NCBI RefSeq assembly: GCF_000430885.1
Contig: NZ_AUMW01000018.1
Location: 17,184-81,183 of the forward strand
Length of the DNA stretch: 64,000 nt
Reading direction: 5' to 3'
Source of the DNA: Desulfotruncus alcoholivorax DSM 16058
GTDB lineage: Bacteria; Bacillota; Desulfotomaculia; Desulfotomaculales; Desulfallaceae
Part shown: positions 34,164 to 42,541 of the stretch, one piece after another
How positions within the stretch are numbered: the first letter of the stretch is position 1
Layout: the number at the start of each line of letters is the position of its first letter
Program-made: the position numbers and the translations under genes
The notes under the pieces: model-generated
What the model was told of the DNA's origin: nothing
Database searches by the model: none
The model's input: the letters and a program-made list of their open reading frames with translations, nothing else

Positions 34164-34781
34164 ATGGGTTTCGATATAGCGGTTTACGTGAATGAGAATG
34201 GCGAAACGGCACCTTTAAACGCTCCGGGGAAATTGGTGGTGTACCGCAAAAGGCAGGGCAGCTGGAAGGTTTGCCGGGAAAAAAGTTTTAACCCTGCCTC
34301 CGTGGAGGGCATGGCGGGCTTGCGCCGGATGATGGACGAAATAGCCGATATAATGGGCAGCTGCAAAATATTTGTGGGACAAACGGTTACCGGCATACCT
34401 TATTACGAACTGGAAAAGTCCAATTGCACGGTATGGGAGATGCAGGGAAAACCTGGCGATTTTTTGGATTATATTCTATACTGTGCAGATGATGAACAAA
34501 GCTTAACCTCAAAAACTACCGCCGTTGTAATTCCGGTGCCGTCGGAGATTGGTGAAGGTCGCTATCGAGTTTCCATCAAAGAAATCCAGGACAGCGGTGG
34601 CGGTATTACCTCCAAACAGGTACTGCAGCCGTTTTTGCGCCGGGAGAAATTTTTTGAACTGGAAGTAATCTGCAGCCACGTTCCACCCTGGTTGGAGGCG
34701 GAATTTGCCGCAGGTGCGCTAAATGGTGAAATTTTAGAAGGAGGGAAAAAGATAATCATATCAAAAACCTGCTGTGGTTAA
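34164..34781 (+). CDS. AnfO-like nitrogenase-associated protein
   Basis: A 205-residue soluble protein resembling the AnfO family (iron-only nitrogenase accessory). Recognisable are the N-terminal MGFDIAVYVNENGETAPL, the central VGQTVTGIPYYELEKSNC and the C-terminal segment IKEIQDSGGGITSKQVLQPF. The final CCG is notable. Its function is not established. No anfD, anfG or anfK is present, so this copy accompanies a Mo-type cluster. GGAGG lies 8-10 nt before the ATG. A hairpin at 34793 closes the unit. Confidence 0.8.
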   Translation: MGFDIAVYVNENGETAPLNAPGKLVVYRKRQGSWKVCREKSFNPASVEGMAGLRRMMDEIADIMGSCKIFVGQTVTGIPYYELEKSNCTVWEMQGKPGDFLDYILYCADDEQSLTSKTTAVVIPVPSEIGEGRYRVSIKEIQDSGGGITSKQVLQPFLRREKFFELEVICSHVPPWLEAEFAAGALNGEILEGGKKIIISKTCCG

Positions 34782-34792
34782 TCATGGTATAG

Positions 34793-34828
34793 CAAAGAAC
34801 GAGACGCCCAAAAGCTTCTCGTTCTTTG
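34793..34828 (+). terminator. Hairpin ending the nif region
   Basis: Perfect 12-bp stem CAAAGAACGAGA/TCTCGTTCTTTG with a 12-nt loop, 11 nt after the AnfO-like stop codon. The T-run (ATCTTTAAAG) is weak. Confidence 0.65.
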
Positions 34829-34945
34829 ATCTTTAAAGTATAGTACTTGTGACCTCCAAGCAATCTTGAATAAGTTGGTTTATCACATTTAACACCTCCG
34901 GGAATTTTGTAAAAATGTAGCTGCCGCAGGGCTTCTTAATCGAAT

Positions 34946-35809
34946 TTATAAGTCTATTTTCAGCATATCTTCTGATATTTGTGCCAGTCTTTCGGCCATA
35001 ACTTTAATCTTTTCCAAATTCGCTGCCATCTCTTCAGTCGTGGCGGCTTGTTGCTGTGAAACCGCCGAGATTTCATGTGTATGTGTTGCAAAGCCCAGTA
35101 TTGTTTCCTGAATATGTTTTAGCTTAGCACCAATTTCTTTTACCGACAGATTTGTTTTGCTTGCTAATTTGCGAATTTCCTCTGCCACTACATTAAACCC
35201 GCGCCCCTGGTCTCCAGCACGGGCTGCTTCAATGGCAGCATTTAAGCCTAACAGGTGTGTTTGGTTGGAAACCTCTTTAATTAAGGCAATTACAGTGTCC
35301 ATGTCTTTTATGTCTTTTTCAATTTCTGAGGTATTGTCGGCCAGTTCCTGTGCCGTGGCGGCTAATTCCTCTGATGCGCTCATTAAATTGCTGCTGGTTG
35401 TGGAAATGTTATCAAGAAATGAATTTAAATCCAACGCCATATTGCTTAACTTTTCCTGCGCTTCTATTGATAAGCCGGTGGCTATGGCGCCGATGACGTT
35501 TCCCTTATCGTCAGTTACGGGTATGCCTTTCCCAATGTAGGGAGTTCCCAGCACTTCTTTGGGAATTCGTTTTACTTGTACCTTACCTGTTTTTATAATG
35601 GTGTCGGCAATACTTCCATTTTTAATGAGATCTCCCGGATTTACAGGTAACTTTAACTTTGTTCCCTGGAATACACAAAGGTATTTCTCTGTGTCAGTTA
35701 AGCTAAATACGTTTTCAACCCCCATTGTTTGATGAATGTAAGGTGCGACTTTTAATAATAATTGCAAATTATCATCTTTTTTCGAATTGGTATCGTTATT
35801 TATTGTCAA
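34946..35809 (-). CDS. Soluble methyl-accepting chemotaxis protein
   Basis: A 287-residue cytoplasmic chemoreceptor. Residues about 10-125 form a Cache/PAS-like sensor ([20 protein letters not shown] ... [20 protein letters not shown]). A short signalling domain follows with the hairpin tip [20 protein letters not shown] and [15 protein letters not shown]. No membrane segment. The sensor type with YIGKGIPV is frequent in soluble Firmicutes receptors; the signal is unknown. It is divergent from the next receptor remnant. Confidence 0.88.
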   Translation of the reverse strand: MTINNDTNSKKDDNLQLLLKVAPYIHQTMGVENVFSLTDTEKYLCVFQGTKLKLPVNPGDLIKNGSIADTIIKTGKVQVKRIPKEVLGTPYIGKGIPVTDDKGNVIGAIATGLSIEAQEKLSNMALDLNSFLDNISTTSSNLMSASEELAATAQELADNTSEIEKDIKDMDTVIALIKEVSNQTHLLGLNAAIEAARAGDQGRGFNVVAEEIRKLASKTNLSVKEIGAKLKHIQETILGFATHTHEISAVSQQQAATTEEMAANLEKIKVMAERLAQISEDMLKIDL

Positions 35810-36031
35810 CGCCTCCCCGCAATCTGAATATTAAATAAATTTGATAAATTATGATAAATTCCTGCAATATTTATTGTTTCAACCGGCACATCTAAAATAT
35901 TTGCATCAGAAAACGTTATCTTTTCCTGGAAATTATAAAAATTATTTAATCATAAGAAAAATATTTTTTGAGGTTTTGGTTGAAATTTGTTAATTAATTA
36001 ATTTTCATAAACTTGGTAAGGTGAGGCAATA

Positions 36032-36525
36032 ATGGCAAAATTGAAAATTGCGGGGCGTCTTGGGCTGGGGCTTAATATTGGTGAAATAAGGGCAGCATCC
36101 GATTCAACATCCAGTTTAGCCGCCAAGGGCGCGTGTTTGCCGTGGTCGCGGAAGAGATCCGTCTGCTGGCCGAACAGTCGGCTGGCGCTGCTAAAGAAAT
36201 TTACGGCCTGGTTAACGCTATCCGGCTGGAGACGCAAAAAGCCGTAGATATAATGGCTAAAGGCGGTAAAAATGTAGCTGACGGGGATAAGGTTGTACGG
36301 GAAGTCGGGCAAAACTTTAAAGATATTATTAGTGCGGTGCAGGCACTAAATGAGCAAATCAAAGAGGTAGCTTCGGTTGCGGGTCAAATGACTTCCGGAA
36401 TTCAGGTAGCAGTAGCTTCCATTGAAGAGCAAACTGCCTCGACGGAGGAAGTCTCGGACTCTGCGGAATCATTAGATAGTTTAGCAGTGGAGCTAACCGA
36501 TCTTGTGCAAAAATTTAAAGTGTAG
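36032..36525 (+). pseudogene. Methyl-accepting chemotaxis protein, internally deleted
   Basis: RBS AAGGTGAGG and ATG 36032 start MAKLKIAGRLGLGL, but that frame does not lead into the receptor. From about 36100 a second frame carries the tip and C-terminal arm: QGRVFAVVAEEIRLLAEQSA, then ...KEIYGLVNAIRLETQ..., and ends ...LVQKFKV. The bulk of the sensor, membrane helices and HAMP are missing. The layout is the same kind of damage as at 17967: 5' end and 3' end kept, middle gone, frame not preserved. Confidence 0.75.
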
Positions 36526-36704
36526 AAAAACGAAAAAATTTTTTATAAAAAATTGCAAAACTTGCAGGAAACTTTATTATTTCGCTGAATAAGGTATTTA
36601 TAAATGGTAGGATGGCTAGGACGGTAGGAAAAAGGGATGCATTTATTTTCAGGCATATTGATATTGATAATATAATATGCTTGGAGGAAAATGTTCTTCT
36701 TTTT

Positions 36705-36726
36705 AACTCCTACGGGGGTTTTTTTA
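36705..36726 (+). terminator. Attenuator-like terminator before TRAP operon
   Basis: AACTCC[TACG]GGGGTT followed by seven T, 31 nt before dctP. Because it lies between the probable promoter region (TATAATATG near 36670) and the gene, it may be a leader terminator subject to regulation. GGAGG at 36683 could pair with ACTCC as an antiterminator. Confidence 0.55.
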
Positions 36727-36756
36727 TTGCTTTAAATTTTTAAAACGGGAGGATGG

Positions 36757-37839
36757 TTGAAAGTGTTTAAATTGTTGCAGAAACGGCGGTTATTGTTATT
36801 ACTGGTCTTTTTGGCGTCAGCGCTGTTGGTTGTTGTAACTGGCTGTTCATCTTCTAAAGCTCCGGCTGAACAGGGTAAACAGCAAGTGGTGGAACTCAAA
36901 CTGGCCCACTTTTTCCCCAGCACGCACCCTGCCGAGACTGATTTAATCCAGCCCTGGGCCAAGGCTATTGAGGAAGCAACCAACGGACAGGTTAAAATTA
37001 CAAGTTACCCCGGCGAAACGCTGCTAAAAGCAGATGCAATTTATGACGGGGTAGTCAACGGTATTGCCGACATCGGGCTTTCATGTTTTTCTTATACCAG
37101 GGGCCGTTTTCCGGTGCTTGAGGCCTTTGAATTACCCGGCATTACCTATAATAATTCCAAGGTTGCCAGCAATGTTGCCTGGGAAGGCATCCAAAAATTA
37201 AATCCTAAAGAGGTTCAGGATACCAAGCTGATGATGGTGATTACGACCGGCCCTGGCGACTTGTATACCAAAGTTCCGGTACGCACTCTTGATGATCTGA
37301 AAGGATTAGAAATCCGGGCAACCGGTCTTAGCGCCAAAACCCTGGAGTTACTGGGCGCCACCCCTGTAGCCATGCCCCAGTCCGATGCTTATGAAGCTTT
37401 ATCCAAAGGGGTTGTAAAAGGCAACCTGGGACCTGTTGAGGTATTAAAAGGCTGGAAACAGGCTGAGGTGACCAAGTATTTAACCCGGACCCCATTCCTA
37501 TACAACACTTTGTTCTTTTTAACCATGAATTTGGATAAATGGAATTCCTTGAGCCCGGAAAATCAAAAGGCCATAGAAGAAGTAAACAAAAAGTTCTTTA
37601 ATGAAGTTGGCGCCGGGTTATGGGATAAACAAAACGAACCGGCACTCAAATGGGCGGTGGATGAAAAAGGCATGGAAGTGATAACACTGCCGGACGCGGA
37701 AAAAGAAAAATGGATTAGCCGAGTTAAACCTATCCAGGACGAGTTCGTGAAAAGTATGAATGAAAAAGGACTTAACGGCCAGGAAATTTTGGATACGGTT
37801 AAGAGTTTAGCTGATAAATATAATCAACAAGTCAAGTAA
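36757..37839 (+). CDS. dctP: TRAP transporter substrate-binding lipoprotein
   Basis: A 360-residue periplasmic-type binding protein anchored as a lipoprotein. Signal peptide with Leu/Val-rich core and lipobox VVTGC (Cys30). The DctP fold follows: ELKLAHFFPSTHPAETD, then LDDLKGLEIRATGLSAKTLE and GVVKGNLGPVEV. It delivers a carboxylate or related anion to DctQM. Start TTG 36757 (GGGAGG 4-5 nt upstream) or GTG 36763. The substrate is not known from sequence. Confidence 0.92.
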   Translation: MKVFKLLQKRRLLLLLVFLASALLVVVTGCSSSKAPAEQGKQQVVELKLAHFFPSTHPAETDLIQPWAKAIEEATNGQVKITSYPGETLLKADAIYDGVVNGIADIGLSCFSYTRGRFPVLEAFELPGITYNNSKVASNVAWEGIQKLNPKEVQDTKLMMVITTGPGDLYTKVPVRTLDDLKGLEIRATGLSAKTLELLGATPVAMPQSDAYEALSKGVVKGNLGPVEVLKGWKQAEVTKYLTRTPFLYNTLFFLTMNLDKWNSLSPENQKAIEEVNKKFFNEVGAGLWDKQNEPALKWAVDEKGMEVITLPDAEKEKWISRVKPIQDEFVKSMNEKGLNGQEILDTVKSLADKYNQQVK

Positions 37840-37859
37840 TTTTGGAGGTCATTGGTGTC

Positions 37860-38351
37860 ATGAAAAAGCTGTCGGGCTTGGTTGCCGGGTTTAGTAAATT
37901 TTTAGATCAGATAGCCGCATTTTGTATAGTATTGGTAATGCTGCTGACCGTTGTTAATATTATCCTGCGTGTGGCGGTCAGCCGTCCCATCCTGGGCGCA
38001 TATGAGTTTGTGGGCTATTTAACCGCCGGAATGATCGGCCTGGCTCTGGCTTCATGCGCCCTGCAAAACGGCCATATTGCAGTTAGCTTTGTTGTTGATA
38101 AGTTTTCCAGAAGGATACAAGCCTGTGTTGACGTTTTTACCAATGTGCTGGCTGTTTCCTTCTGGGGGGTGGCGGCCTGGTACATTGGTAAATACGCGGG
38201 CAGCATGAGTGCAAGTGGAGTGGTGTCACCAACCTCGCAGATACCTTTCTATCCTTTTATTTACCTGGTATCATTTGGACTGGTGGCCCTGTGCCTGGTG
38301 CTGGTAATCAGACTATTCGAGTCAATCAGAAAGGCGGCTATTAATAAATGA
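37860..38351 (+). CDS. dctQ: TRAP transporter small permease
   Basis: A 163-residue four-helix membrane subunit of the tripartite transporter. The family pattern LLTVVNIILRVAVSRPILGAYEFV and the fourth-helix region FYPFIYLVSFGLVALCLVLV are clear. ATG 37860 with GGAGGT 10 nt upstream is preferred over ATG 37842. It overlaps dctM by 4 nt (ATGA). Confidence 0.92.
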   Translation: MKKLSGLVAGFSKFLDQIAAFCIVLVMLLTVVNIILRVAVSRPILGAYEFVGYLTAGMIGLALASCALQNGHIAVSFVVDKFSRRIQACVDVFTNVLAVSFWGVAAWYIGKYAGSMSASGVVSPTSQIPFYPFIYLVSFGLVALCLVLVIRLFESIRKAAINK

Positions 38352-39658
38352 ACCCTGAAACAATAGGTTTGATTGGTATCCTGGCTTTCTTTGCGCTATT
38401 GGTATTAAGGATGCCAATCGCCTTTGCCATGGCACTGGTAGGCTTTGCCGGTTTCAGTGTGTTAACTTCAACGACTGCGGCATTTAGTATGGTGGCAAAG
38501 GAAACATATTTGACATTCTCATCGTATACCCTGAGTGTAGTTGCCATGTTTGTTTGGATGGGGTTCCTGGCTTATTACTCCGGCATAGGTTCAAAACTAT
38601 ATATTTTTGCGTATAAAATGATCGGACACCTGCCGGGCGGCCTGGCTATAGCAACCCAGGCCGCGTGTGCGGTGTTTGGAGCAATATGTGGCTCCAACAC
38701 CGCTACGGCGGCTACCATGGGAGCTATAGCCCTGCCGGAAATGAAAAAGTATAAGTACGACATTTCACTGGCCACCGCCAGTGTGGCAGCCGGTGGGGTT
38801 CTGGGGGTGCTCATTCCCCCCAGCGTTATTTTTATTGTTTATGGGATGTCCACCGAGCAGTCTATTGGAGAATTATTTATGGCGGGTATTTTACCCGGCA
38901 TACTGCTGATGTTGCTATACATGGCTGTAATTTATTTTTTAGTTGCCCGGAATCCCCAGCTTGGCCCGGCCGGACCGAAAGCAAGTTGGAAAGAAAGGGC
39001 GGCTTCTCTGCGCGGCGGTCTGGGTGAAGTGTTGGTGGTTTTTAGCCTGTCCATAGGCGGCCTTTTTGCCGGCTGGTTTACACCCACAGAAGCCGGTGCA
39101 GTGGGTGCAGCCGGAGTACTGGCTATCGCCTTGCTGGAAAGGCGCATCAGCTGGGATGGCTTTAAAAAATCCCTATTTGATACTACCAGGACCACAGCTA
39201 TGATCATGCTGATGGTGGCGGGCGCAGTTATTTTCGGACGCTTTATGGCCGTAAGCAGGGTTCCCTTTGAACTGGCCAACTGGGCTGGTGCCCTGCCGTT
39301 TCCACCCTTTGTGGTTATGACTGTAATATTATTCATCTATCTCATCTTGGGCTGTTTTATCGACGCGCTGGCCCTGGTTTTATTAACCATCCCGATATTT
39401 TATCCCGTTGCTGTCAACATCCTGGGCTATGATCCTATTTGGTTTGGGGTTATTATCGTATTAGTGGTTGCCATGGGTGTCATTACGCCGCCTGTGGGCA
39501 TGAATGTTTATGTGATCAAGGGGGTTGCCCCGGAGATACCTTTGGAAGTTATTTTCAAAGGTATTTGGCCCTTTTTATTTGCGTTATTTATTTGCCTGGC
39601 AATTTTAATTGTATTTCCGCAAATTGCCACCATATTGCCTCAAACGCTGTTGCATTAA
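38348..39658 (+). CDS. dctM: TRAP transporter large permease
   Basis: A 436-residue sodium-driven membrane subunit with about 11-12 helices. Typical DctM segments are AVFGAICGSNTATAATMGAIALPEM, GGVLGVLIPPSVIFIVYG and, near the end, VAMGVITPPVGMNVYVIKG. Translational coupling with dctQ. No regulator or catabolic gene lies next to the operon to hint at the substrate. Confidence 0.95.
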   Translation: MNPETIGLIGILAFFALLVLRMPIAFAMALVGFAGFSVLTSTTAAFSMVAKETYLTFSSYTLSVVAMFVWMGFLAYYSGIGSKLYIFAYKMIGHLPGGLAIATQAACAVFGAICGSNTATAATMGAIALPEMKKYKYDISLATASVAAGGVLGVLIPPSVIFIVYGMSTEQSIGELFMAGILPGILLMLLYMAVIYFLVARNPQLGPAGPKASWKERAASLRGGLGEVLVVFSLSIGGLFAGWFTPTEAGAVGAAGVLAIALLERRISWDGFKKSLFDTTRTTAMIMLMVAGAVIFGRFMAVSRVPFELANWAGALPFPPFVVMTVILFIYLILGCFIDALALVLLTIPIFYPVAVNILGYDPIWFGVIIVLVVAMGVITPPVGMNVYVIKGVAPEIPLEVIFKGIWPFLFALFICLAILIVFPQIATILPQTLLH

Positions 39659-39707
39659 AGAAAATCCGGTGGAAATGAGACTGATAAAATAGGACAGTGG
39701 GGGATAA

Positions 39708-39745
39708 CATAGTCAAAACCATACTTAAGGTGGTCTTTGACTATG
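39708..39745. repeat. Inverted repeat over a small ORF start
   Basis: CATAGTCAAAACCA (39708-39721) and TGGTCTTTGACTATG (39731-39745) pair with one bulge around TACTTAAGG. The right arm contains the RBS-like GGTGG neighbourhood and the ATG of the 26-codon ORF, so folding would hide its start. Confidence 0.6.
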
Positions 39746-39823
39746 TCTCCGCTGCTCTACTTGGTTTTAGGTATAGTTATTGCTTTTATTTTGGCGCTAA
39801 TTTTTTTTGCTTTGTCGGAATGA
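39743..39823 (+). CDS. Small hydrophobic peptide
   Basis: A 26-codon ORF that encodes one membrane helix, MSPLLYLVLGIVIAFILALI and then FFALSE. AAGGTGG lies about 9 nt upstream. It sits between the TRAP operon and a terminator with its start inside an inverted repeat. The composition is right for a small membrane protein, but there is no homology to support it. Confidence 0.4.
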   Translation: MSPLLYLVLGIVIAFILALIFFALSE

Positions 39824-39847
39824 TAGATGTTATGACGAGCTTAAGGC

Positions 39848-39875
39848 AAAAAGCCCCGGGTGGGGCTTTTTGGTG
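39848..39875. terminator. Intrinsic terminator
   Basis: Perfect AAAAAGCCCC[GGGT]GGGGCTTTTT, 24 nt after the small ORF. It functions in either direction. Confidence 0.9.
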
Positions 39876-40060
39876 ATTTGGGGGATAGAGGATTTATTTC
39901 TTATGGATTACTTATAAATTATCATTTTAGCCAGTAATAATCTGTCAGACAAATGACAAAATTTTAATGTTCATGATGTTAAATAAAAGTACATAAAAAC
40001 AAATTTTTGAAAAATAATAAATTGGGGGAACGATAAAAACCAATAAAGGGGGATTAGCGG

Positions 40061-40309
40061 TTGAACCAGCATATTCACTGCATTATTAACAATTGCCATT
40101 ATTGGACAAACGGAAACAAGTGTTCAGCTAATGAGATTCTGGTTGCCTCTGACGAATTTGGAGACAACCGTTCGGACGCCATTGATGCTACGATGGCCCA
40201 GCAGCTTACCCCTACTTCGGCTCAATCCTGCATGGCTACTTGCTGTAAAACCTTTGTTCCCAAAGGGTCTGCCAGAAAAACATCGGACGGCATTAACAAA
40301 ATGTCATAA
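40061..40309 (+). CDS. DUF1540 Cys-rich protein
   Basis: An 82-residue small protein with the DUF1540 pattern CIINNCHYWTNGNKCSANEI...V and a second Cys cluster, SCMATCCKTF, near the C-terminus. Such proteins occur in spore-forming Clostridia; the Cys probably bind metal, and function is unknown. TTG start with GGGGGA about 8 nt upstream. A terminator follows immediately. Confidence 0.8.
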   Translation: MNQHIHCIINNCHYWTNGNKCSANEILVASDEFGDNRSDAIDATMAQQLTPTSAQSCMATCCKTFVPKGSARKTSDGINKMS

Positions 40310-40314
40310 TGCCA

Positions 40315-40350
40315 GAGCCAACCCGGTCGTAGGCCGGGTTCGGTTCTTTT
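40315..40350 (+). terminator. Intrinsic terminator after DUF1540 gene
   Basis: AACCCGG[TCGTAGG]CCGGGTT, extended by GAGCC/GGTTC outer pairing and followed by TTTT. Confidence 0.8.
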
Positions 40351-40440
40351 ATGAAGTGGTTTTTAAGGGTTGTCCAGGAGACCAAAAGGGTATATTATTT
40401 CTAAGAGTGTTAAATTTAAGAAACAGAGGGAGCTGGTACC

Positions 40441-40875
40441 TTGGAACAAACGAAAAAAATCATGTTGAACACTAGCAAAGGCGAAATTGAATTTGAATTA
40501 TACCCGGACAAGATGCCTATTACAGTTGGTAACTTTTTAAAGCTAACAGAGGATGGTTTTTATAACGGGTTAACCTTTCACCGGGTTGAACACTGGGTGG
40601 TTCAAGGAGGAGACCCTAAGGGGAACGGCACGGGTGGTCCAGGGTGGACTATTAAATTCGAAACCCATAAGGATTTAAAAAACGTGCGTGGAGCGGTAGC
40701 CATGGCCAGATCGGCCAATCCTGATTCAGCTGGTTCCCAATTTTATATCCTAAAAACAGATGCCGGCTGGCTGGATGGACAATATGCCGTTTTTGGCAAG
40801 GTAATAAAAGGCATGGATGTTGTTGACAAATTGGAAATAGGAGATCAAATGAATGAAGTCAAGGTAATTGACTAA
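40441..40875 (+). CDS. Cyclophilin-type peptidyl-prolyl isomerase
   Basis: A 144-residue cytoplasmic cis-trans prolyl isomerase of the short prokaryotic type. Catalytic-site features are FHRV (Phe, His, Arg), QGGDPKGNGTGGPG, MARSANPDSAGSQFYI and YAVFGKV. No signal peptide. TTG start with GAGGGAG 6-8 nt upstream. It is followed by a GC-rich hairpin. Confidence 0.95.
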   Translation: MEQTKKIMLNTSKGEIEFELYPDKMPITVGNFLKLTEDGFYNGLTFHRVEHWVVQGGDPKGNGTGGPGWTIKFETHKDLKNVRGAVAMARSANPDSAGSQFYILKTDAGWLDGQYAVFGKVIKGMDVVDKLEIGDQMNEVKVID

Positions 40876-40903
40876 TTTCTCCGGAACCGGGAAGCCAGGT
40901 ATT

Positions 40904-40930
40904 AAACCGGGCTTACCCGGGCCGGTTTTA
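40904..40930. terminator. Bidirectional terminator
   Basis: AAACCGG...CCGGTTTT with a GC-rich interior, shared by the cyclophilin gene and the convergent coiled-coil gene. Confidence 0.65.
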
Positions 40931-41215
40931 TATTGCTTTGGTAAATACGGCAACAATAAGACCTGCTGCGGCTAAACAAGTACCAAGAACAAATTTAACG
41001 TTCCATTGCACAGACCGGTCAAGTTTATGCCCCATGTTATCTATGCGCTGGTTTAAATTAAGATACTCCTGGTGTCGTTCCTTATTTAAAATTAATAGTT
41101 TAGCCATGTTGCGTTCTAAATCTTCTGCCAGCTTTTTTTCAATTGAATTTAGCTGCTTGTGCATAGATTCAAGCTCTTTTTCTATTTTTTCTACATACCT
41201 TGATTCCCAATCCAT
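40928..41215 (-). CDS. Small coiled-coil protein with C-terminal membrane helix
   Basis: A 95-residue protein. Residues 1-70 are a charged coiled coil (YVEKIEKELESMHKQLNSIE...) and residues about 73-93 one membrane helix (VKFVLGTCLAAAGLIVAVF). The layout is that of tail-anchored phage haemolysin-XhlA-like or DUF-type proteins; no firm family is assigned. ATG at 41215 with AGGTGAGAT upstream. Confidence 0.65.
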   Translation of the reverse strand: MDWESRYVEKIEKELESMHKQLNSIEKKLAEDLERNMAKLLILNKERHQEYLNLNQRIDNMGHKLDRSVQWNVKFVLGTCLAAAGLIVAVFTKAI

Positions 41216-41293
41216 TCTGATCTCACCTGCCCTGGATTATTGTTTTATTATATGTAAATAACCATAAAAAGGGACCGAAAGGAGTTTCGCGAA

Positions 41294-41881
41294 ATGGCGC
41301 CAAGGAGCTTATGGGCCTTGCTTATACTTGTGATTTTTCTTGCAGGTTGTTCACTGCCAAAGTTATCAGCGGTAGATAAAGGAGTTGCAGCGGATCAGCA
41401 GGCAAGCGGGAAAGAAAAAAATAAACAAACTAAAACACCTGATATAGCTGTGGCTGCACCTCTGCCCGGCCAAAACGAAAGTACGGTTTATACGGTAGAT
41501 CAATATAATAAAAATATTTCCGATGTTAAGTTGGCACTAAATACGTTAATTGACAGTCTGATTATCAACGACTTAAGCAAGGCTCAGTCTTGTATGATTG
41601 GCCTTGATGAAAGTGGCGGTGAAATAACTATAGAAAAGCTGCAGCAGGAAATGGAAAAGCTGCACCCGGTTGAATGGCAGTTAAAAGACTTCCATCCGGT
41701 GGGAAGCGACAAAGCCCTCGTGGAGGTCGATTATACGATGTCCGACGGAACGGTTAGGAGTACTGAACCTTTTAGCGTAATCAATCTTGGGGATCAATGG
41801 GCGGTCCATTTTAATTCTTTTGCCATGTCTTTTCACGGTGTAGCCAGCCATATGATAAAAGATTTAAAAAAACAGGGATAA
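41294..41881 (+). CDS. Hypothetical lipoprotein
   Basis: A 195-residue secreted lipoprotein with signal MAPRSLWALLILVIFLAGCS; Cys19 lies in the lipobox LAGC. A polar linker (about 25-60) is followed by an alpha/beta domain with paired strands (WQLKDFHPVGSDKALVEVDY, then ...SVINLGDQWAVHF), resembling NTF2/DUF4878-like folds. GAAAGGAG precedes the ATG. Function unknown. Confidence 0.75.
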   Translation: MAPRSLWALLILVIFLAGCSLPKLSAVDKGVAADQQASGKEKNKQTKTPDIAVAAPLPGQNESTVYTVDQYNKNISDVKLALNTLIDSLIINDLSKAQSCMIGLDESGGEITIEKLQQEMEKLHPVEWQLKDFHPVGSDKALVEVDYTMSDGTVRSTEPFSVINLGDQWAVHFNSFAMSFHGVASHMIKDLKKQG

Positions 41882-41952
41882 AAAGAAAAATTCGGGACAA
41901 TAATATAAATACTGCAGTGAGCAGTAACCAGCCTCCTAAATCTCTCTCAGCT

Positions 41953-41981
41953 ACTCCGTCCGGGTGGACGGAGTTTTTTTC
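41953..41981 (+). terminator. Intrinsic terminator after lipoprotein gene
   Basis: ACTCCGTCC[GGGT]GGACGGAGT followed by TTTTTT. Confidence 0.92.
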
Positions 41982-42060
41982 TTTAATGCTTTTGTTTATT
42001 CGGGAGGAATTACCGGGCTAAAAATGAATATTACATATGGAAAAGGGGGCGTTATATTTG

Positions 42061-42324
42061 GTGGAAAAAGGAAACAAAAATTTTTCCCAGCCGGTGCGGA
42101 TTACTTTGGCTATGGCCATGTGGGCAGTAATTCTCTGGGTCCTGTCAATTGGCCACCCGGCTTTGGCTCAAGTAGCCCGGGCTGTGTTTATAATATTTGT
42201 TATTCCAACTGGATTGGTGGAATGGTTTAAATATAAAGGGATTGTTGGGGACAAAAGATCCGGTTTGATAAAAGTTCTGGGAATGGCCGGAGCGGCCGTG
42301 CTGTGGTACTTCGAATACCGTTAG
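42061..42324 (+). CDS. DUF2568 (YrdB-like) membrane protein
   Basis: An 87-residue protein with three predicted membrane helices, pattern PVRITLAMAMWAVILWVLS, ...IFVIPTGLVEWFK and GMAGAAVLWYFEYR. It matches the short YrdB/DUF2568 group of unknown function. GTG 42061 (AAAGGGGGC about 10 nt upstream) is preferred to ATG 42037, which lacks an RBS. Confidence 0.65.
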   Translation: MEKGNKNFSQPVRITLAMAMWAVILWVLSIGHPALAQVARAVFIIFVIPTGLVEWFKYKGIVGDKRSGLIKVLGMAGAAVLWYFEYR

Positions 42325-42328
42325 CAAG

Positions 42329-42352
42329 AAACCTGCCTTTTCAGGCAGGTTT
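42329..42352. terminator. Bidirectional terminator
   Basis: AAACCTGCCT[TTTC]AGGCAGGTTT between convergent genes; it overlaps the last codons of the minus-strand small protein. Confidence 0.85.
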
Positions 42353-42523
42353 TATCAACATATAAGTTGCCGCGGCCGCGGCAAATGCCAGAGCTACGCT
42401 AACAATAACCCAGACAAGATCCTTTTTGACCCTTTTTACCACAGTTTCTGCGTTTCTTGTTTCCGTGGGAAAACTGTTGATTGTTTTGTTGCTGGTTGTT
42501 TTATTATTGATTGTCTTGCTCAT
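42341..42523 (-). CDS. Small single-helix membrane protein
   Basis: A 60-residue protein: a Thr/Asn/Lys-rich N-terminal half (KTINNKTTSNKTINSF), a basic patch VVKRVKKD, and a C-terminal helix VWVIVSVALAFAAAAATYML. GGAGGTGC lies before the ATG. Unrecognised; its stop is inside the terminator stem. It probably shares transcription with the GerMN gene upstream on the same strand (18-nt gap). Confidence 0.55.
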   Translation of the reverse strand: MSKTINNKTTSNKTINSFPTETRNAETVVKRVKKDLVWVIVSVALAFAAAAATYMLIKPA

Positions 42524-42541
42524 GGAGCACCTCCTGTTGTT

